Shown here one piece after another: positions 1-9,219 of a DNA stretch of 64,000 nucleotides (within the stretch, counting starts at the first letter, position 1; every line of letters starts with the position of its first letter). Where the stretch lies: contig NZ_LR130760.1 of NCBI RefSeq assembly GCF_900625095.1, positions 124,125-188,124 on the forward strand, read 5' to 3'. Origin of the DNA: Acinetobacter ihumii. GTDB lineage: Bacteria > Pseudomonadota > Gammaproteobacteria > Pseudomonadales > Moraxellaceae. The notes beneath the pieces were generated by a model. The model was not told the DNA's origin and searched no databases. It worked only from the letters and a program-made list of their open reading frames with translations. The position numbers and the translations under genes are program-made.

Positions 1-318
1 AAAGATACAGTTAAGACTCAAGTCATACATGTGTCACGAGATAATAAGCTATGTGCCAATGATAATGAGAATAGACAGACTTGTCCGATTGGTTTTTTTG
101 TGGATGATTTTAAAGCTGGAAATTTCTACATTAATAATCAGGCAGATTTTTATTTAAAGCCTGATAGTTATGTTATTAAAGTCAAAAGTTGTAAAACAAA
201 ATGCGAAACCTATCAATTGAAAATTAATCTACATGATCCTTATCAGAATAAGAATTTTAAAATCTCAATCGATAGCAATGACAAGCCTTTTATCACTCAA
301 GTCAATACTAAAAAGTGA
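1..318 (+). CDS. Hypothetical protein, 3' part only
   Basis: The frame is open from the first base of the window, so this is the C-terminal ~105 residues of a gene that starts upstream. A GTG at position 31 could give a 95-residue product, but it has no convincing ribosome binding site. The visible part is hydrophilic and rich in Asn, Lys and Asp, with four cysteines (a C-P-I-G segment and a C-x3-C pair) that could form disulfides. I do not recognise the family. An exported or lipoprotein domain is possible but not shown. Confidence 0.5.
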   Translation, partial: KDTVKTQVIHVSRDNKLCANDNENRQTCPIGFFVDDFKAGNFYINNQADFYLKPDSYVIKVKSCKTKCETYQLKINLHDPYQNKNFKISIDSNDKPFITQVNTKK

Positions 319-487
319 GTTGACTCTAAGAAATTTATTCTGACTGGCTAAGTAAGAGTGAAAAGAAACGAGATGTAATTTTTTAAAAAAAGATTATGTC
401 TAATCAAATAGATGATAACCAATCTTTTTAATGATATTTGATGAAAAAGTTGGTGCTTGGCGGAATTTGATCTTTCTTGACAGGCTA

Positions 488-507
488 ATGCTCAAAGGAT
501 TGAGCAT
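488..507. repeat. Short perfect inverted repeat upstream of adhesin
   Basis: ATGCTCAA and TTGAGCAT flank the loop AGGA, about 45 bases before the adhesin start. A perfect TTGACA box lies just upstream at 477-482, so the hairpin may overlap a promoter or serve as an operator. No well-placed -10 box was found, so the role is inferred. Confidence 0.35.
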
Positions 508-552
508 AACAATAGAAAGCAAATTACCAATTATGTATTAAGGGTTTAAATA

Positions 553-3108
553 ATGGGGTCGCCCATTATATTTGGGTATACAGGTATGACTAAATTCATT
601 GTTACAGAAAAGAAATCTTTAGAAAAAAATACGGTAGATAACTCGCAAATTATATTAAAAGCGGCTGCTATCGTTCAGGTCAACTTACATCGAAAAGATG
701 TCGCTGAGTTTATTCAGAATGGCAATAATTTAATTTTAAAACTTCAGAACGGCGATATTATCACAATTGAAAATTTCTTCGTTCAATACGAAGATAAACT
801 CGTTTCAGATTTAGTTTTTGAAGACAATGAGTGCGCTTTTTTATGGTTTGATTGGAATAATGGAGCACCACTATTTAAAGAAATTTCAGGTTTGGAAAGT
901 CTTTTACCAATAGCAAGTGGGGCTAGTTCAGGTGCATTATGGCCTTGGGTTGCAGGTGGGGCTGCGATTGTTGGTGGTGTTGCATTGGCAGGTGGTGGAG
1001 GCAGTGGAGGTGGAAACTCCAATAATGCGACTCCGAATAATAAGGTCCCACAAGTTCTTGATATCGATAAAGAACAGCCTATCAGTGTTGTGGAAGACAA
1101 ACCTAAAACTGGGACAATTGTAAATGTTACAGATCCAGACGGTGATGATCTTACCTATACAGTCAGCAGCAACCCAAGCCACGGTACCGTAACGATTGAC
1201 CCGGCGACAGGTGCCTATACCTATACACCTGCTGCCAATTACAATGGCAACGATAGCTTTGTGGTGACGGTTGCTGATGGCAAAGGGGGCAGCACCACAG
1301 TGACTGTTCCAGTCACTGTGACTGCGGTGAATGATGCACCAGTGGCACAAGCGATCACAGCAACAGGAGCAGAAGACAGCATCATTGCGGTGAGCCTCAG
1401 TGGTACCGATGTGGATGGCACGGTAGTGAGCTTCAAGCTCAGCACACTTCCAGCCAATGGCAGCTTCTACAGCAATGCTGCTGGGACAGGCATTGCATTA
1501 ACGACCACAGATGTGATCACAGCGAGCACAAACGGAGCGACGATCTACTTCAAACCGAATGCGGACTGGAATGGCAATACCAACTTCCAATACAGTGCAA
1601 CCGACAACAATGGTTTAGTCTCAAGCAGCACTGCGACAGGCACCATTACTGTGACTGCGGTGAATGATGCGCCAACTGCAACAGCCAGTTCAATCAGCAC
1701 CGATGAAGACACGCCGGTGAATGGCAGCGTAGTTGGACAAGATGTCGATGGGGACAGCTTAACTTATAGCGTAAGCGGTAATCCAAGCCACGGTACCGTG
1801 ACGATTGATCCGGCGACCGGTGCCTATACCTATACACCTGCCGCCAATTACAACGGCAATGACAGCTTTGAAGTCAAAGTAGATGATGGCAAAGGTGGCA
1901 GCACCACAGTGACTGTTCCAATCACTGTGACTGCGGTGAATGATGCACCGACAGCGACAGCCAGCTCAATCAGCACCGATGAAGACACGCCAGTGAATGG
2001 CAATGTAGTTGGACAAGATGTAGATAACGACAGCTTAACTTATAGCGTAAGCGGTAATCCAAGCCACGGTACGGTGACGATTGACCCGACGACCGGTGCG
2101 TATACCTATACACCTGCTACCAATTACAACGGCAATGACAGCTTTGTGGTGACGGTTGCTGATGGCAAAGGGGGCAGCACCACAGTGACTGTTCCAGTGA
2201 GTGTTGCAGTCGTTAACAATGCGCCAACTGCAACAGCCAGTTCAATCAGCACCGATGAAGACACGCCGATAAATGGCAATGTAGTTGGACAAGATGTAGA
2301 TAACGACAGCTTAACTTATACAGTCAACAGCAACCCAAGTCATGGTACGGTGACGATTGACCCGGCGACCGGTGCGTATACCTATACGCCAGATACCAAT
2401 TACAATGGCAACGATAGTTTTGATGTTCAACTAGATGATGGTAAAGGTGGTATAACTATTGTCACCATTCCAGTCACGATAGTAGCAGTCAATGATGCCC
2501 CAGTACCACAAGCAATCACAGCAACAGGAGTAGAAGACAGCATCATTGCGGTGAGCCTCAGTGGTACCGATGTAGATGGCACTGTAGCGAGCTTCAAACT
2601 CAGCACACTGCCAGCCAATGGTAGCTTCTACAGCGACGCTGCTGGGACAGGCACTGCATTAACGACCACAGATGTGATCACAGCCAGCTCAAACGGAGCG
2701 ACGATCTACTTCAAACCGAATGCGGACTGGAATGGCAATACCAACTTCCAATACAGCGCAACCGACAACAATGGTTTAGTCTCAAGCAGCACAGCCACAG
2801 GCACCATTACTGTGACTGCGGTGAATGATGCGCCAGTACCACAAGCGATCACAGCAACAGGAGCAGAAGACAGCATCATTGCGGTGAGCCTCAGTGGTAC
2901 CGATGTAGATGGTACAGTCGCGAGCTTCAAACTCAGCACACTGCCAGCCAATGGTAACTTCTACAGCAACGCTGCTGGGACAGGCACTGCATTAACGACC
3001 ACAGATGTGATCACAGCCAGCTCAAACGGAGCGACGATCTACTTCAAACCGAATGCAGACTGGAATGGCAATACCAACTTCCAATATTACCGAACACCGA
3101 TTTCTTAA
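553..3108 (+). CDS. Bap/BapA-like repeat adhesin, C-terminally truncated
   Basis: This is the N-terminal part of a large surface adhesin of the type secreted by type I systems. Residues ~12-105 resemble the BapA-prefix-like domain. They are followed by a Gly/Ala-rich stretch (~125-155) and then cadherin/VCBS-like Ig repeats. Two repeat types alternate: A (92 aa, with [20 protein letters not shown]) and B (111 aa, with [20 protein letters not shown]), in the order A-B-A-A-A-B-B. The last B repeat breaks at base ~3086, reads eight foreign residues and stops. No C-terminal secretion signal remains, so export is doubtful. ATG 553 has an AAGGG box 8 bases upstream, but ATG 586 ([10 protein letters not shown]) fits the family N-terminus better. 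Whether the truncation is real or an assembly error is open. Confidence 0.75.
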   Translation: MGSPIIFGYTGMTKFIVTEKKSLEKNTVDNSQIILKAAAIVQVNLHRKDVAEFIQNGNNLILKLQNGDIITIENFFVQYEDKLVSDLVFEDNECAFLWFDWNNGAPLFKEISGLESLLPIASGASSGALWPWVAGGAAIVGGVALAGGGGSGGGNSNNATPNNKVPQVLDIDKEQPISVVEDKPKTGTIVNVTDPDGDDLTYTVSSNPSHGTVTIDPATGAYTYTPAANYNGNDSFVVTVADGKGGSTTVTVPVTVTAVNDAPVAQAITATGAEDSIIAVSLSGTDVDGTVVSFKLSTLPANGSFYSNAAGTGIALTTTDVITASTNGATIYFKPNADWNGNTNFQYSATDNNGLVSSSTATGTITVTAVNDAPTATASSISTDEDTPVNGSVVGQDVDGDSLTYSVSGNPSHGTVTIDPATGAYTYTPAANYNGNDSFEVKVDDGKGGSTTVTVPITVTAVNDAPTATASSISTDEDTPVNGNVVGQDVDNDSLTYSVSGNPSHGTVTIDPTTGAYTYTPATNYNGNDSFVVTVADGKGGSTTVTVPVSVAVVNNAPTATASSISTDEDTPINGNVVGQDVDNDSLTYTVNSNPSHGTVTIDPATGAYTYTPDTNYNGNDSFDVQLDDGKGGITIVTIPVTIVAVNDAPVPQAITATGVEDSIIAVSLSGTDVDGTVASFKLSTLPANGSFYSDAAGTGTALTTTDVITASSNGATIYFKPNADWNGNTNFQYSATDNNGLVSSSTATGTITVTAVNDAPVPQAITATGAEDSIIAVSLSGTDVDGTVASFKLSTLPANGNFYSNAAGTGTALTTTDVITASSNGATIYFKPNADWNGNTNFQYYRTPIS
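1330..3086 (+). repeat. Coding tandem repeats of 333 and 276 bp
   Basis: Counting from each NDAP codon block, the units fall at 1330-1662 (333 bp), 1663-1938, 1939-2214 and 2215-2490 (276 bp each), 2491-2823 (333 bp), and 2824-3086 (incomplete). The two 333-bp units at 2491 and 2824 are almost identical over long stretches, as are the 276-bp units. Such DNA recombines easily and is hard to assemble, which bears on the abrupt end at 3086. Confidence 0.85.
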
Positions 3109-3293
3109 AAGGTTCGGTGGAGTTAAGCCCACGTGGTGAGATTATCATCAATGAGCGTAATGAAACCAATGTTGCAGGGGTATTTGCAGCGGGTGACTGT
3201 ACCACTGTGCCGTATAAGCAAATCATCATCGCCACAGGTGAAGGTGCGAAAGCATCGCTATCCGCATTTGATTATATTATTCGGAATAGTTGA
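3087..3293 (+). pseudogene. ahpF: ahpF 3' fragment (alkyl hydroperoxide reductase subunit F)
   Basis: A different frame from the adhesin reads [20 protein letters not shown], then [20 protein letters not shown] and a final [18 protein letters not shown] before TGA at 3291. This is the C-terminal ~68 residues of AhpF, the NADH-dependent flavoprotein that reduces AhpC. It includes the FAD-binding AAGDCT motif. The rest of the gene (about 450 codons in the family) is absent. A strong terminator follows, so the right side of the junction looks like a native ahpF end. No start signal exists for this fragment. Confidence 0.85.
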
Positions 3294-3328
3294 TCACTTG
3301 CTTGACTAAAAACCTGATCTGGTTTTAT

Positions 3329-3364
3329 AGGCTTAGCCTCCTCGAATGCTAAGCCTTTTTTTTT
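3329..3364 (+). terminator. Rho-independent terminator after ahpF end
   Basis: A perfect 9-bp stem (AGGCTTAGC / GCTAAGCCT) with an 11-base loop is followed by a run of nine T. It lies 36 bases after the ahpF stop. Confidence 0.85.
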
Positions 3365-3477
3365 ATTGCATTTTTTAACATTTTAATTACAAATTATAAT
3401 CGCGTTATGCAACCTGTTATAGCTAATATTTAGCTATCCAAATTTTTCTGGATGCCACAATTAAAAAGGAACATATC

Positions 3478-3822
3478 ATGAATAAGTTAATGATGATCAT
3501 TGGTCTTGCTGCGACCGTTGCCCTTGTTGGTTGTAATAAAGACAAAGCACCTGAAACTGGGGCAACCACAGGTGAACATCTTGAAAACGCAGCAACTCAG
3601 GCGAGCCATGATGTTGAACATGCAACCGCTGACGCCGCTACAAAAATTGATGCTGCCACAGATAATGCTGTCGCGAAAATAGACGCAGCGGCAGATCATG
3701 CTGCTGCAACCACTGAACATGCTGCGGATAAAGCTGAGGCTGCAACCCGTGAAGCTGCACATGATGCAGCGACTTCAGTTGAGAAAACAGCACAAGATGT
3801 GAAAAAAGATACTCAGAACTAA
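3478..3822 (+). CDS. Small Ala-rich lipoprotein
   Basis: This 114-residue protein has a lipoprotein signal peptide with lipobox LVGC and lipidated Cys19. The mature part is low-complexity and helical, built on Ala, His, Asp and Thr with a recurring AA-x-x-A-x-HA pattern, so a long amphipathic helix or coiled coil is likely. It recalls small periplasmic Ala-rich lipoproteins of Acinetobacter, but no defined function is known to me. AAAAGGA sits ~9 bases before the ATG, and a TATAAT box occurs at 3395-3400. It is monocistronic, closed by a strong terminator shared with the convergent yaaA. An envelope spacer or stress role is speculation. Confidence 0.8.
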   Translation: MNKLMMIIGLAATVALVGCNKDKAPETGATTGEHLENAATQASHDVEHATADAATKIDAATDNAVAKIDAAADHAAATTEHAADKAEAATREAAHDAATSVEKTAQDVKKDTQN

Positions 3823-3833
3823 GTGATCTGCTT

Positions 3834-3867
3834 CAAAAAAATCCCGCTTATGACAAGCGGGATTTTT
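3834..3867. terminator. Bidirectional terminator between lipoprotein and yaaA
   Basis: AATCCCGCTT and AAGCGGGATT form a perfect stem around a short loop, with an A tract before and a T tract after. It can end transcription from both convergent genes. Confidence 0.9.
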
Positions 3868-3869
3868 GA

Positions 3870-4646
3870 TTAAACTTGTTCATCACGCTTAAATACCAAT
3901 TCTGATTCACTCGAATTGTCCGCATCAAAATAGTAACCATCACTATTAAATGCTTTTAGGTCTTGTACTTTCTCCAATTTATTTTCGATGATAAACCGAG
4001 CCATTAAACCTCTGGCTTTTTTAGCATAAAAACTAATGACTTTGTATTTGCCATTTTTTTGGTCTAAAAATACGGGCTTTATAATTTGCGCGTCAATCAA
4101 TTTTTCATTGACAGATTTGTAGTATTCATCAGAGGCAATATTCACCAAAACATCAGTTTTGGTATGTTCCAAATCTTTTATAATCAATTGGGTAATTTGA
4201 TCATCCCAAAATTCATACAGATTATGCCCTTGCGGGTTTTGTAATTTGGTTCCCATTTCTAAACGATATGGCATCATCAAATCCAACGGACGAAGCAGCC
4301 CATATAAGCCAGATAACATGCGTAAATGTGTCTGAGCAAATTCGATATCAGCCTGCTTTAAACTATATGCATCCAAGCCAGTATAAACATCACCTTTAAA
4401 GGCATAAATGGCTTGTCTTGCATTGGCAAGCGACAAATCAGCTGTCCAGTCACGAAAACGATCGGCATTTAAAGTGGCAATTTTGTCGCTGACGCTCATC
4501 AAATTGGCAATTTGGGAAGCCGACAATTCACGACAAACTTCAATCAACTGCTCAGATTGAGTCAATAATCTTGGTAAAGTATGTTTATCTGTTGGTAATG
4601 TTGTTTCGTAGTCTAAAGTCTTGGCTGGAGAAATGACTGAAAGCAT
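3870..4646 (-). CDS. yaaA: Peroxide stress protein YaaA (UPF0246/DUF328)
   Basis: The 258-residue length matches the family. The N-terminus [15 protein letters not shown] and the ...[20 protein letters not shown] region are typical of YaaA. In E. coli YaaA is induced by OxyR, lowers intracellular free iron during hydrogen peroxide stress and binds DNA. GAGG lies 5-6 bases before the ATG. Standing beside an ahpF remnant, it suggests this was originally a peroxide-defence neighbourhood. Confidence 0.92.
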   Translation of the reverse strand: MLSVISPAKTLDYETTLPTDKHTLPRLLTQSEQLIEVCRELSASQIANLMSVSDKIATLNADRFRDWTADLSLANARQAIYAFKGDVYTGLDAYSLKQADIEFAQTHLRMLSGLYGLLRPLDLMMPYRLEMGTKLQNPQGHNLYEFWDDQITQLIIKDLEHTKTDVLVNIASDEYYKSVNEKLIDAQIIKPVFLDQKNGKYKVISFYAKKARGLMARFIIENKLEKVQDLKAFNSDGYYFDADNSSESELVFKRDEQV

Positions 4647-4790
4647 AAAAACCTCAATAAACCGATGAATGAATAATAAGTTAGACTATAACATTTTCAA
4701 TATGAAAGCTCATTTAGGATTTTGTTCACGATCATCGTTTATTCAAATGTCAGGTTGTGTACCGCACTTTAGAGTCGTCGATTACTGATA

Positions 4791-4826
4791 GATTCTGGAG
4801 TAAGCCAATCCTGCTTCTCCAGAATC
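4791..4826. terminator. Strong hairpin after pepD (possible terminator)
   Basis: GATTCTGGAG and CTCCAGAATC form a perfect 10-bp stem, extended inward by AAGC/GCTT around a bulged T. It lies just beyond the pepD stop. There is no clear T run on either side, so its role as terminator or mRNA stabiliser is inferred. Confidence 0.55.
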
Positions 4827-4840
4827 ATAGTATCTATTCA

Positions 4841-6304
4841 CTATTTGACACTTTCCAAAGCGGTGACCAATAACTTCCAGCATTTTTCCACTGTATCTAC
4901 TTTCACCCGCTCACCCGGTGCATGAGCCCCTTGAATATCGGGTCCAAATGACACCATTTGTAAGTCAGGATAGTGTTCAGCAATAATGCCACACTCTAAA
5001 CCCGCATGAATAACTTTCAAATGTGGTTCGATCTTAAATGCGGTTTGATAAGCTTGCTGTAAACATTTTAATGCTTCAGAGTCAGGGTTGGGTGTCCAGC
5101 CTGAAACTAACGGCGTAAGCTCGGACTTAATGCCCAATTTGCTAAAATGCGTCGCAATCTGTTCTGAAAAACGAGTCGCTTCGCTATTCACCATGGAGCG
5201 AACCATAATCAGAGCCTTCGCTTGTTGTTGATTGAGCTGCACCACACCTATATTGTTTGAGGTTTCAACGACATGGTCCAAAACCTTGCTCATTTTTTCC
5301 ACACCATAAGGACAAGATGCTAAAGCTCTTAACCATGAGGTTTGTTGTTGCGGATGAATCACTTCGGTTAAGGTCTGTTCTTTAACTTCAACCGTTATTT
5401 TTAAACCGTCATCAATGCCTCTTAATTTTTCTTGGTAGTGCTGCTCATACGCTTGTACATGCTTGCGTAAAGTCTCAATTTGCTTTTCTTCAATCACAAT
5501 TAAAGCGGTAGCTTCGCGCGGAATTGCATTACGCGCACTTCCCCCACTGAATTCAACCAGATATGCGCTTAATTCAAATAAATGTTGCTGTAATAGTCCA
5601 ATCAATATGACGTTGGCATTACCACGCCCCAAGTGAATATCGACGCCTGAATGCCCACCTTTCAATCCAGAAACCGATATTTCAACCGTTTTGAGTCCAG
5701 CTTGCGGAGTCGCAATATAAGTCAGCTTTTGTTGTGCCTCGACATCCTGACTGCCTGCACAGCCTAAATATAACTCACCCCACTCTTCGGTATCCATATT
5801 GAATAACCATTTACTTTTTAAAACGCCACTTTCAAGTAATCTCGCGCCACTCATCCCCGCTTCTTCATCGACGGTGAGTAAAACTTCAATGGGACCGTGC
5901 GCAATGTCATCAGATTCCAATACAGCTAAGGCTAAAGCAACGCCAATGCCGTTATCAGCACCTAAAGTGGTATCCTTGGCAATCAACCAGCCATTCTCAA
6001 GCACAGCTTGAATCGGATCTCGAGTGAAATCATGAATGGTGCCCGAGTTTGCCTGCGTCACCATATCCAGATGTCCCTGCAAAACCACACCAGTGACCTG
6101 TTCTTTGCCTTTACTTGCAGCTTTACGAATAATCAGATTGCCAACCTGATCCACATACGTTTCCAAGCCTAATTGTTCCGCCCATGTTTGCAGGTGATCA
6201 CGCAGTTTTTGTTCTTGTTTGGACGGTCGTGGAATGTTGCAAAGGGTCTGAAAATGTTTCCAGACCAATGTTGGAGAAAGTTGGGAAAAATCGACAGATT
6301 GCAT
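4841..6304 (-). CDS. pepD: Aminoacyl-histidine dipeptidase (cytosol non-specific dipeptidase)
   Basis: This 487-residue M20-family metallopeptidase hydrolyses Xaa-His and other dipeptides in the cytoplasm. Metal-binding signatures visible are QGHLDMV (metal ligand His and nearby Asp), TLGADNGIGVA (bridging Asp) and LLTVDEEAGMSGA (catalytic/bridging Glu-Glu pair). A further ligand occurs in the C-terminal HAGLECG block, and GPDIQGAHAPGE closes the fold. The length equals E. coli PepD (485). The start ATG has a weak ribosome site. It stands alone, with the hypothetical gene at 6386 upstream on the same strand, about 80 bases away. Confidence 0.95.
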   Translation of the reverse strand: MQSVDFSQLSPTLVWKHFQTLCNIPRPSKQEQKLRDHLQTWAEQLGLETYVDQVGNLIIRKAASKGKEQVTGVVLQGHLDMVTQANSGTIHDFTRDPIQAVLENGWLIAKDTTLGADNGIGVALALAVLESDDIAHGPIEVLLTVDEEAGMSGARLLESGVLKSKWLFNMDTEEWGELYLGCAGSQDVEAQQKLTYIATPQAGLKTVEISVSGLKGGHSGVDIHLGRGNANVILIGLLQQHLFELSAYLVEFSGGSARNAIPREATALIVIEEKQIETLRKHVQAYEQHYQEKLRGIDDGLKITVEVKEQTLTEVIHPQQQTSWLRALASCPYGVEKMSKVLDHVVETSNNIGVVQLNQQQAKALIMVRSMVNSEATRFSEQIATHFSKLGIKSELTPLVSGWTPNPDSEALKCLQQAYQTAFKIEPHLKVIHAGLECGIIAEHYPDLQMVSFGPDIQGAHAPGERVKVDTVEKCWKLLVTALESVK

Positions 6305-6385
6305 GTATTGAAGACTCTGAAAATCTCTATAGATACATGAAAATATACACCTCTGCTCATGAGGCGAGTAGCTTTTATTGTGGTA

Positions 6386-6766
6386 TTAATTTTTCCATTC
6401 AAATGCTGTAAAAGTTTGATCTGACTTTAGACTATTTTCAACGGCTTGAGCCAACTGACGGATTACGCTTTGAGTTTCTATTTTTTCAAACCAATCTTGT
6501 TCTTCTTTAGGATTTGCCGTGATTTCACACATCATATGACCCTCATCATTTTTTTGTGTGCAGGTTACAGACAAAGGCAACTGATGGTTTTCAATATTCA
6601 CTTCGACTTTTTCATGTTCATGCGCAATGTGTTGTGCATCAAAGCCATACTCACCCAATTGTTTAAATAAAAGTGCAGCCACATATTCTTGGGTGATACG
6701 TGATCGGTTCGCTGGTTGTTCATCATGATGATTTGTACATTTAGCGATGAATTGTAATTTTCTCAT
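6386..6766 (-). CDS. Hypothetical protein (126 aa)
   Basis: I do not recognise this protein. It begins MRKLQFIAKCTNHHDEQ and is acidic and soluble, with no signal peptide or membrane segment. Predicted content is mixed beta then helical, with a C-terminal helix ending in FEWKN. I prefer ATG 6766 because AGGGT lies 7 bases upstream. The longer ATG at 6781 has no ribosome site, and the box for 6766 falls inside that extension. It may be co-transcribed with pepD. The orientation and codon use are ordinary for the region. Confidence 0.65.
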   Translation of the reverse strand: MRKLQFIAKCTNHHDEQPANRSRITQEYVAALLFKQLGEYGFDAQHIAHEHEKVEVNIENHQLPLSVTCTQKNDEGHMMCEITANPKEEQDWFEKIETQSVIRQLAQAVENSLKSDQTFTAFEWKN

Positions 6767-6818
6767 GCTGCTACCCTGCATTTATCGTTATTACTAGACT
6801 TTAGCATAGACCAAGAAA

Positions 6819-6851
6819 CAAACGGCAGCCAAGTCGAAACTTCGCTGCCGT
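6819..6851 (-). terminator. Terminator after tyrA-aroA
   Basis: ACGGCAGC (6822-6829) and GCTGCCGT (6844-6851) form a perfect 8-bp stem. On the minus strand it is followed by a T-rich stretch (TTTGTTTCTT), about 45 bases after the aroA stop. Confidence 0.75.
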
Positions 6852-6894
6852 GTCGCTTTTATGTGAATGAGTATAGCCGATTAATATGAGAAAA

Positions 6895-9141
6895 CTATTG
6901 GCTGACCTGAATGTTCAAGCCCGCACGATTAGCCAACTCGGTAAATGTCGGAAAACTGGTTGCTACTGTTTCAGTACCAACAATTTTAATCTCTTCAGAA
7001 GCACGTAAACCCGCCATACTAAAACTCATGGCAATACGATGATCATGATGTGATTCAATTTCACCGCCTGTAAAGATCGCTGACCAGTCGCCTGCTTTTC
7101 CTTTACCTTCGATAATAATACCGTCATCTGTAGGCGTACAATCAATGCCCATAATTTTTAAGCCATCTGCCATGACTTGAATCCGATCAGACTCTTTCAC
7201 TCGAAGCTCTGCCGCACCCGTTAAAATAGTTTGACCTTCTGCACAGGCTGCTGCAATAAATAATGCAGGAAATTCATCAATCGCCAAAGGCACTTGGTCT
7301 TCAGGCATATGAATACCTTTTAGGGTACGTGTACCTTTGATGTGAATGTCTGCAATCGGCTCACCGCCTGCAATACGTTCATTTTCTACAGTCAGATCCG
7401 CACCCATCTGTTTTAAAATTTCAATCACACCTGTACGAGTCGGGTTAATCCCAACCGCTTCCAGTACTACATCTGAACCTTCTGTAATGGCTGCACCCAC
7501 CATAAAGAACGCAGCAGATGAAATATCGGAAGGAACCTGAATATTGGTGCCGACTAATTGACCACCGCCAATGAGTGAAATTTTATTACCTTGGGTTTTT
7601 ACCTCATAGCCAAAAGCACGCAACATACGCTCGGTATGGTCACGGGTAGGTTCAGGTTCAGTCACAGAGGTTTCACCTGCTGCCCATAAGCCTGCCAATA
7701 AAATCCCAGATTTAACTTGTGCCGACGCCATCGGTAAATCGTAATGAATGCCTTTTAGGGCTTGATTGCCTGTAATGCTCACCGGTGGTGTGCCTTTTTC
7801 ACCCGTGGTCTGGATTTGCGCGCCCATTTCACGAAGTGGCTTGGCAATACGCTCCATTGGCCGCTTTGAAAGTGAAGCATCACCCGTCATGACTGAATCA
7901 AACTTTTGTGCAGAAAGCATGCCTGACAGTAGGCGCATACTGGTGCCAGAATTGCCCATATAAAGTGCACCAGCCGGAGCTTTTAAACCCTGCATGCCAA
8001 CACCATGAATGGTCACTTCACCATTTTTAGGGCCTTCGATGCTCACGCCCATATCACGAAAAGCTTGTAAAGTGGCTAAAGCATCCTCACCTTCCAAAAA
8101 ACCTGTAACATGCGTGGTTCCTTCTGCAATTGCACCAAACATAATGGAACGATGTGACACAGATTTGTCACCCGGCACGGTAAATTTACCTTGAAATGAT
8201 TTTTTTCCCGGTAGTATTCGAAATTCCTGTGTCACCTTATTTTTCTCCATAAAGGGTTTCTGGGCTAGCATATGATTAAAATGTTGACGTGCAGCCTGAG
8301 CATGTCCGAGTAGACCCATTAGCGCATGCGAATCTTCACTCTCAATCAGTTGTCGAAGCTTGGCAAGCTGCTGTTCAAAGCCATCAACCGCTTTGAGTAT
8401 CGCGGATTTATTGGCAAAAAAGATATCATGCCACATTTGCGGGTCACTGGCGGCAATCCGTGAAAAATCGCGAAAACCACCCGCCGCATAACGGAAAATA
8501 TCCAGATTATCTTCACGATTGGCAAGTTGCTCAACCAGATTAAACGCCATCAAGTGTGGCAAATGACTGGTGTGTGCAAGCACTTCATCGTGCTTTTCCA
8601 CATCCATACAAATCACTTCTGCTTTGGCTGCTGACCAAAGTTGAATCAGCTTTTCGACAGCCCAATCAGCACTGCTTGGCAGCGGCGTTAAAATCACTTT
8701 ATGATTGGCAAATAAATCAACTTTACCTGCATGCACACCGGTATGTTCACTGCCTGCAATGGGATGTCCCGGCACAAAACCTGCTGGTAAATGTTCACCG
8801 TAAACAGCTTTGGCTGCCGCAACGACATTACCTTTGGTACTGCCTACATCAGTTAAAATCACATTTTCATTCAAATAGGGTTTGATTTGCTGCAAAACAT
8901 TTTGCGTGGCGCGAACAGGTAAAGCCAATATAACCAAGTCTGCATCTTGCACAGCGTCCATCGGGTTTTGATAACCCGCATCAATTAAGCCTAATGCTTG
9001 GGCATCATCCAACGTTTTTTGTGAACGGGTTGAAGCAACCACTGTGTTAGCCAAATGTTCAGCCTGTATCACGCGTGCCAGACTTGAACCAATCAGCCCC
9101 AGTCCAATAAATGCGACTTTATGAAATAAAGGTTCAGGCAT
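6895..9141 (-). CDS. tyrA-aroA: Fused prephenate dehydrogenase / EPSP synthase (TyrA-AroA)
   Basis: One ~748-residue chain carries two shikimate-pathway enzymes. Residues 1-~295 are prephenate dehydrogenase: NAD motif GLGLIG near residue 14 and the PGHPIAGSEHTG block with catalytic His near 126. After a short linker, residues ~305-748 are 3-phosphoshikimate 1-carboxyvinyltransferase, with PGDKSVSHR, the LYMGNSGTSMRLLSG active-site loop, SLSKRPMER and C-terminal HHDHRIAMSF. The products are 4-hydroxyphenylpyruvate and EPSP. The open frame extends to a TTG at 9168, but ATG 9141/9144 matches homologues better; no strong ribosome site is seen. pheA lies upstream on the same strand, 78 bases from ATG 9141, making a Phe/Tyr operon. 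This fusion is known in Acinetobacter and relatives. Confidence 0.95.
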   Translation of the reverse strand: MPEPLFHKVAFIGLGLIGSSLARVIQAEHLANTVVASTRSQKTLDDAQALGLIDAGYQNPMDAVQDADLVILALPVRATQNVLQQIKPYLNENVILTDVGSTKGNVVAAAKAVYGEHLPAGFVPGHPIAGSEHTGVHAGKVDLFANHKVILTPLPSSADWAVEKLIQLWSAAKAEVICMDVEKHDEVLAHTSHLPHLMAFNLVEQLANREDNLDIFRYAAGGFRDFSRIAASDPQMWHDIFFANKSAILKAVDGFEQQLAKLRQLIESEDSHALMGLLGHAQAARQHFNHMLAQKPFMEKNKVTQEFRILPGKKSFQGKFTVPGDKSVSHRSIMFGAIAEGTTHVTGFLEGEDALATLQAFRDMGVSIEGPKNGEVTIHGVGMQGLKAPAGALYMGNSGTSMRLLSGMLSAQKFDSVMTGDASLSKRPMERIAKPLREMGAQIQTTGEKGTPPVSITGNQALKGIHYDLPMASAQVKSGILLAGLWAAGETSVTEPEPTRDHTERMLRAFGYEVKTQGNKISLIGGGQLVGTNIQVPSDISSAAFFMVGAAITEGSDVVLEAVGINPTRTGVIEILKQMGADLTVENERIAGGEPIADIHIKGTRTLKGIHMPEDQVPLAIDEFPALFIAAACAEGQTILTGAAELRVKESDRIQVMADGLKIMGIDCTPTDDGIIIEGKGKAGDWSAIFTGGEIESHHDHRIAMSFSMAGLRASEEIKIVGTETVATSFPTFTELANRAGLNIQVSQ

Positions 9142-9219
9142 CATGTATATATCTATATCCGTAAGCAATATTTAAAAGGACAATATCATTTCTTTGTCAT
9201 TACAAAAATCAGGACAAAA

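Noticed and set aside
783-1457. Several minus-strand open frames inside the adhesin
   Set aside because: They recur at the same place in each repeat and mirror the repeat composition; no ribosome sites. They are shadows of the plus-strand gene.
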